This document shows, piece after piece, positions 6,195 to 7,848 of a DNA stretch of 7,848 nt. The DNA is from Marinosulfonomonas sp. (GTDB lineage Bacteria; Pseudomonadota; Alphaproteobacteria; Rhodobacterales; Rhodobacteraceae): contig JAHRVD010000141.1 in the NCBI GenBank assembly GCA_019090845.1, positions 1 through 7,848 on the forward strand, given 5' to 3'. Position 1 is the first letter of the stretch. Each line of letters opens with the position of its first letter. The notes below the pieces were generated by a model. It was not told the DNA's origin. It saw nothing but the letters and a program-made list of their open reading frames with translations, and did no database searches. The translations under genes were made by a program, and so were the position numbers.

Positions 6195-7142
6195 ATGCTC
6201 CGATACACTCTGAAACGTGCGCTATCGTTAATCATAAGTCTGGCCGTCGCCAGCCTTGTGATCTTTTTTGTGATTGAGGTCGCGCCGGGCGACCCCGCTT
6301 CCTATATGCTGGGCATAAACGCCCAGCCCGACACCATAGCCGCGCTGCGGGCCGAACTGGGCCTCGATGTATCCAAAACCCAGCGCTACCTCAATTGGGT
6401 TGGCGGCATGCTGCACGGGGATTTTGGAACTTCTTATACTTATCGCACCCCGATTTCGGAGATGGTCGCAGACCGGATGTGGGTCTCGTTGCCGCTGGCG
6501 ACATATGCGTTGATCTTGTCCACGGTTATAGCTTTTCCGGCGGGTATCTACGCTGCAAGCCGACGCGGAAAGCTGGGCGATGTCATTGTGATGGGCGCAA
6601 CCCAATTGGGTGTCGCTGTGCCCAATTTTTGGTTTGCGATGATGATGGTTCTGGTCTTTGCAATTAACCTGCGCTGGTTTTCGGCCGGTGGCTTTCCGGG
6701 CTGGGACGAAGGGTTCTGGCTGGGGATGAAATCCCTGACCTTGCCGGCTTTTTCGCTGGCGCTGCCGCAGGCTGCAATTCTGGCGCGGGTCATGCGGTCG
6801 TCCTTGCTGGACATGCTGGGCGAAGATTTCATGCGCAGCGCACGGGCCAAAGGCCTTAGCCGCCGTCAGGCGCTTTGGCGACACGCGCTGCGCAACGCAT
6901 TGATCCCGGTGCTGACCATCATCGGCCTGCAATTTTCCTTTCTTCTGGCAGGCGGCATCATAATTGAGCAGGTCTTTTTCCTGCCCGGACTTGGCAGGCT
7001 GGTTTTTCAAAGCATCTCGCAACGTGATCTTATCGTTGTGGAAAGCGTTGTCATGTTGCTGGTCTTTTCGGTCATCGTTGTAAATTTCGCCGTCGACCTT
7101 GCCTATGCAGCCGTCGATCCCCGTTTGCGGAGCCGTAGCTGA
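6195..7142 (+). CDS. ABC transporter permease, DppB/OppB type
   Basis: This is one of the two membrane subunits forming the channel of a peptide-type importer. The 315-residue product has six predicted helices, at about 9-30, 97-120, 130-157, 178-199, 235-258 and 279-303. DppB hallmarks are present: APGDPASYMLG after helix 1, GDFGTSY at 75-81, the cytoplasmic EAA loop that contacts the ATPase (E210 to P238, with ARAKGLSRR), FFLPGLGRL at 261-269, and a C-terminal AVDPRLR. The ATG at 6195 fits the usual N-terminus (MLRYTLKRAL), but its ribosome binding site is poor and the closest purine-rich bases lie in the preceding hairpin. Its stop overlaps the next start as TGATG, so the two permeases are translationally coupled. 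Confidence 0.93.
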   Translation: MLRYTLKRALSLIISLAVASLVIFFVIEVAPGDPASYMLGINAQPDTIAALRAELGLDVSKTQRYLNWVGGMLHGDFGTSYTYRTPISEMVADRMWVSLPLATYALILSTVIAFPAGIYAASRRGKLGDVIVMGATQLGVAVPNFWFAMMMVLVFAINLRWFSAGGFPGWDEGFWLGMKSLTLPAFSLALPQAAILARVMRSSLLDMLGEDFMRSARAKGLSRRQALWRHALRNALIPVLTIIGLQFSFLLAGGIIIEQVFFLPGLGRLVFQSISQRDLIVVESVVMLLVFSVIVVNFAVDLAYAAVDPRLRSRS

Positions 7143-7848
7143 TGGAACGCACCTCGCCCATCATGACGGCTCTGCGATCCCGTAATTTTGTAATTGGCGG
7201 TGTGTTGAGCCTGATATTCGTATTTCTGGCGCTGCTGTCCTTTGTCTGGACGCCCTTTGATGTGACCACGCTGGATATTGCCCACAAACTGCAACGCCCA
7301 AACACGACGCACTGGTTTGGCACCGATCATTTCGGGCGGGATATATTCTCGATGATCATGGTCGGCGCGCGCACTTCGATTGCCGTGGCTTTACTGGCCG
7401 TGGGCATGGGAATGGGCCTTGGCATTCCGCTTGGTCTGGCCGCAGCCGCATCTCAGGGCAGTTGGCTGGACGAGATTATCATGCGTGGAAATGATCTGAT
7501 CTTCGCCTTCCCGTCGCTGGTGATTGCGATCCTGATAACGGCCGTCTTTGGGGCCAGCGCGGTAAACGCGATCGTGGCAATTGGCATTTTCAACATCCCG
7601 GTTTTCGCCCGCGTCACCCGCGGTGCAGCACTGAGCCTGTGGTCGCGCGAATTCATTCTGGCTGCTCGGGTTGCGGGCAAAAACATCGCGCGTATATCGC
7701 TGGAACACATCCTGCCCAATGTGGCAAACCTGCTGATTGTTCAGGGCACGATCCAGTTTTCCCTTGGTATTCTCGCTGAAGCGGGCCTTAGCTATGTTGG
7801 TTTGGGCGCGCAACCGCCCACCCCTAGTTGGGGGCGGATGTTGGCGGA
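7142..7848 (+). CDS. ABC transporter permease, DppC/OppC type (C-terminus outside window)
   Basis: This is the second membrane subunit of the importer. Translation from the ATG at 7142 stays open to the window edge for 235 residues. The family pattern is complete up to the cut: an N-terminal helix at about 16-35, the DppC signature HWFGTDHFGRDIFS at 57-70, a cluster of helices from about 78, the EAA loop beginning at E170 (AARVAGKNIARISLEHILPN), and LSYVGLGAQPPTPSWGRML at 216-234. About 40-50 residues with the last helix should follow beyond the edge. GGAG nine bases upstream and the one-base overlap with the preceding stop support the start. ATPase subunits are expected downstream but are not in the window. 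Confidence 0.93.
   Translation, partial: MERTSPIMTALRSRNFVIGGVLSLIFVFLALLSFVWTPFDVTTLDIAHKLQRPNTTHWFGTDHFGRDIFSMIMVGARTSIAVALLAVGMGMGLGIPLGLAAAASQGSWLDEIIMRGNDLIFAFPSLVIAILITAVFGASAVNAIVAIGIFNIPVFARVTRGAALSLWSREFILAARVAGKNIARISLEHILPNVANLLIVQGTIQFSLGILAEAGLSYVGLGAQPPTPSWGRMLA

Noticed and set aside
6228..7022. 264-codon minus-strand open frame opposite the first permease gene
   Set aside because: It is a low-stop shadow of the DppB reading frame, with no domain signature and rich in Q/R/H as is typical of antisense frames.

Overview
The window looks like a chromosomal segment of an alphaproteobacterium, most likely a marine Rhodobacteraceae (Roseobacter-type) species. Three things support this: a CcrM-type GANTC adenine methyltransferase next to RNase HII, small secreted proteins of a style common in that family, and moderately GC-rich codon use. 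No insertion sequence, tRNA, rRNA, CRISPR array or phage gene is visible. Nine protein genes fill the window and no stretch over 300 bases lacks a gene.

Left block (1-2097, minus strand). The first gene is ccrM, whose C-terminus lies beyond the left edge. Upstream of it is rnhB (RNase HII), then a gene for a 155-residue basic secreted protein with four cysteines. A strong intrinsic terminator separates the secreted-protein gene from rnhB. Three GANTC sites, the target of CcrM itself, cluster within 40 bp at the rnhB/ccrM junction, which fits methylation feedback on ccrM.

Middle block (2098-3231). A divergent intergenic region of about 160 bp separates the secreted-protein gene (minus) from a two-gene plus-strand unit. 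It holds three 13-bp GTTAWNNNATAWC elements spaced 21 and 32 bp apart, a separate 13-bp palindrome, and a 10-bp inverted repeat that would sequester the ribosome binding site of the minus-strand gene. The plus-strand unit encodes a 98-residue periplasmic protein. Overlapping it by 29 nt is a protein with two N-terminal membrane helices and a C-terminal PhoB/OmpR-type winged helix. The pair resembles ToxR/ToxS-like membrane one-component regulation with the domain order reversed, and it is the most novel-looking part of the window.

Right block (3336-7848, plus strand). This is a transport and catabolic operon: an M20-family metallo-deacylase/peptidase, a family 5 periplasmic substrate-binding protein, a DppB-type permease and a DppC-type permease cut by the right edge. 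A 12-bp intercistronic hairpin lies between the binding-protein and first permease genes. The operon probably imports a peptide or N-acylated compound that the M20 enzyme hydrolyses. The ATPase genes presumably lie beyond the window.
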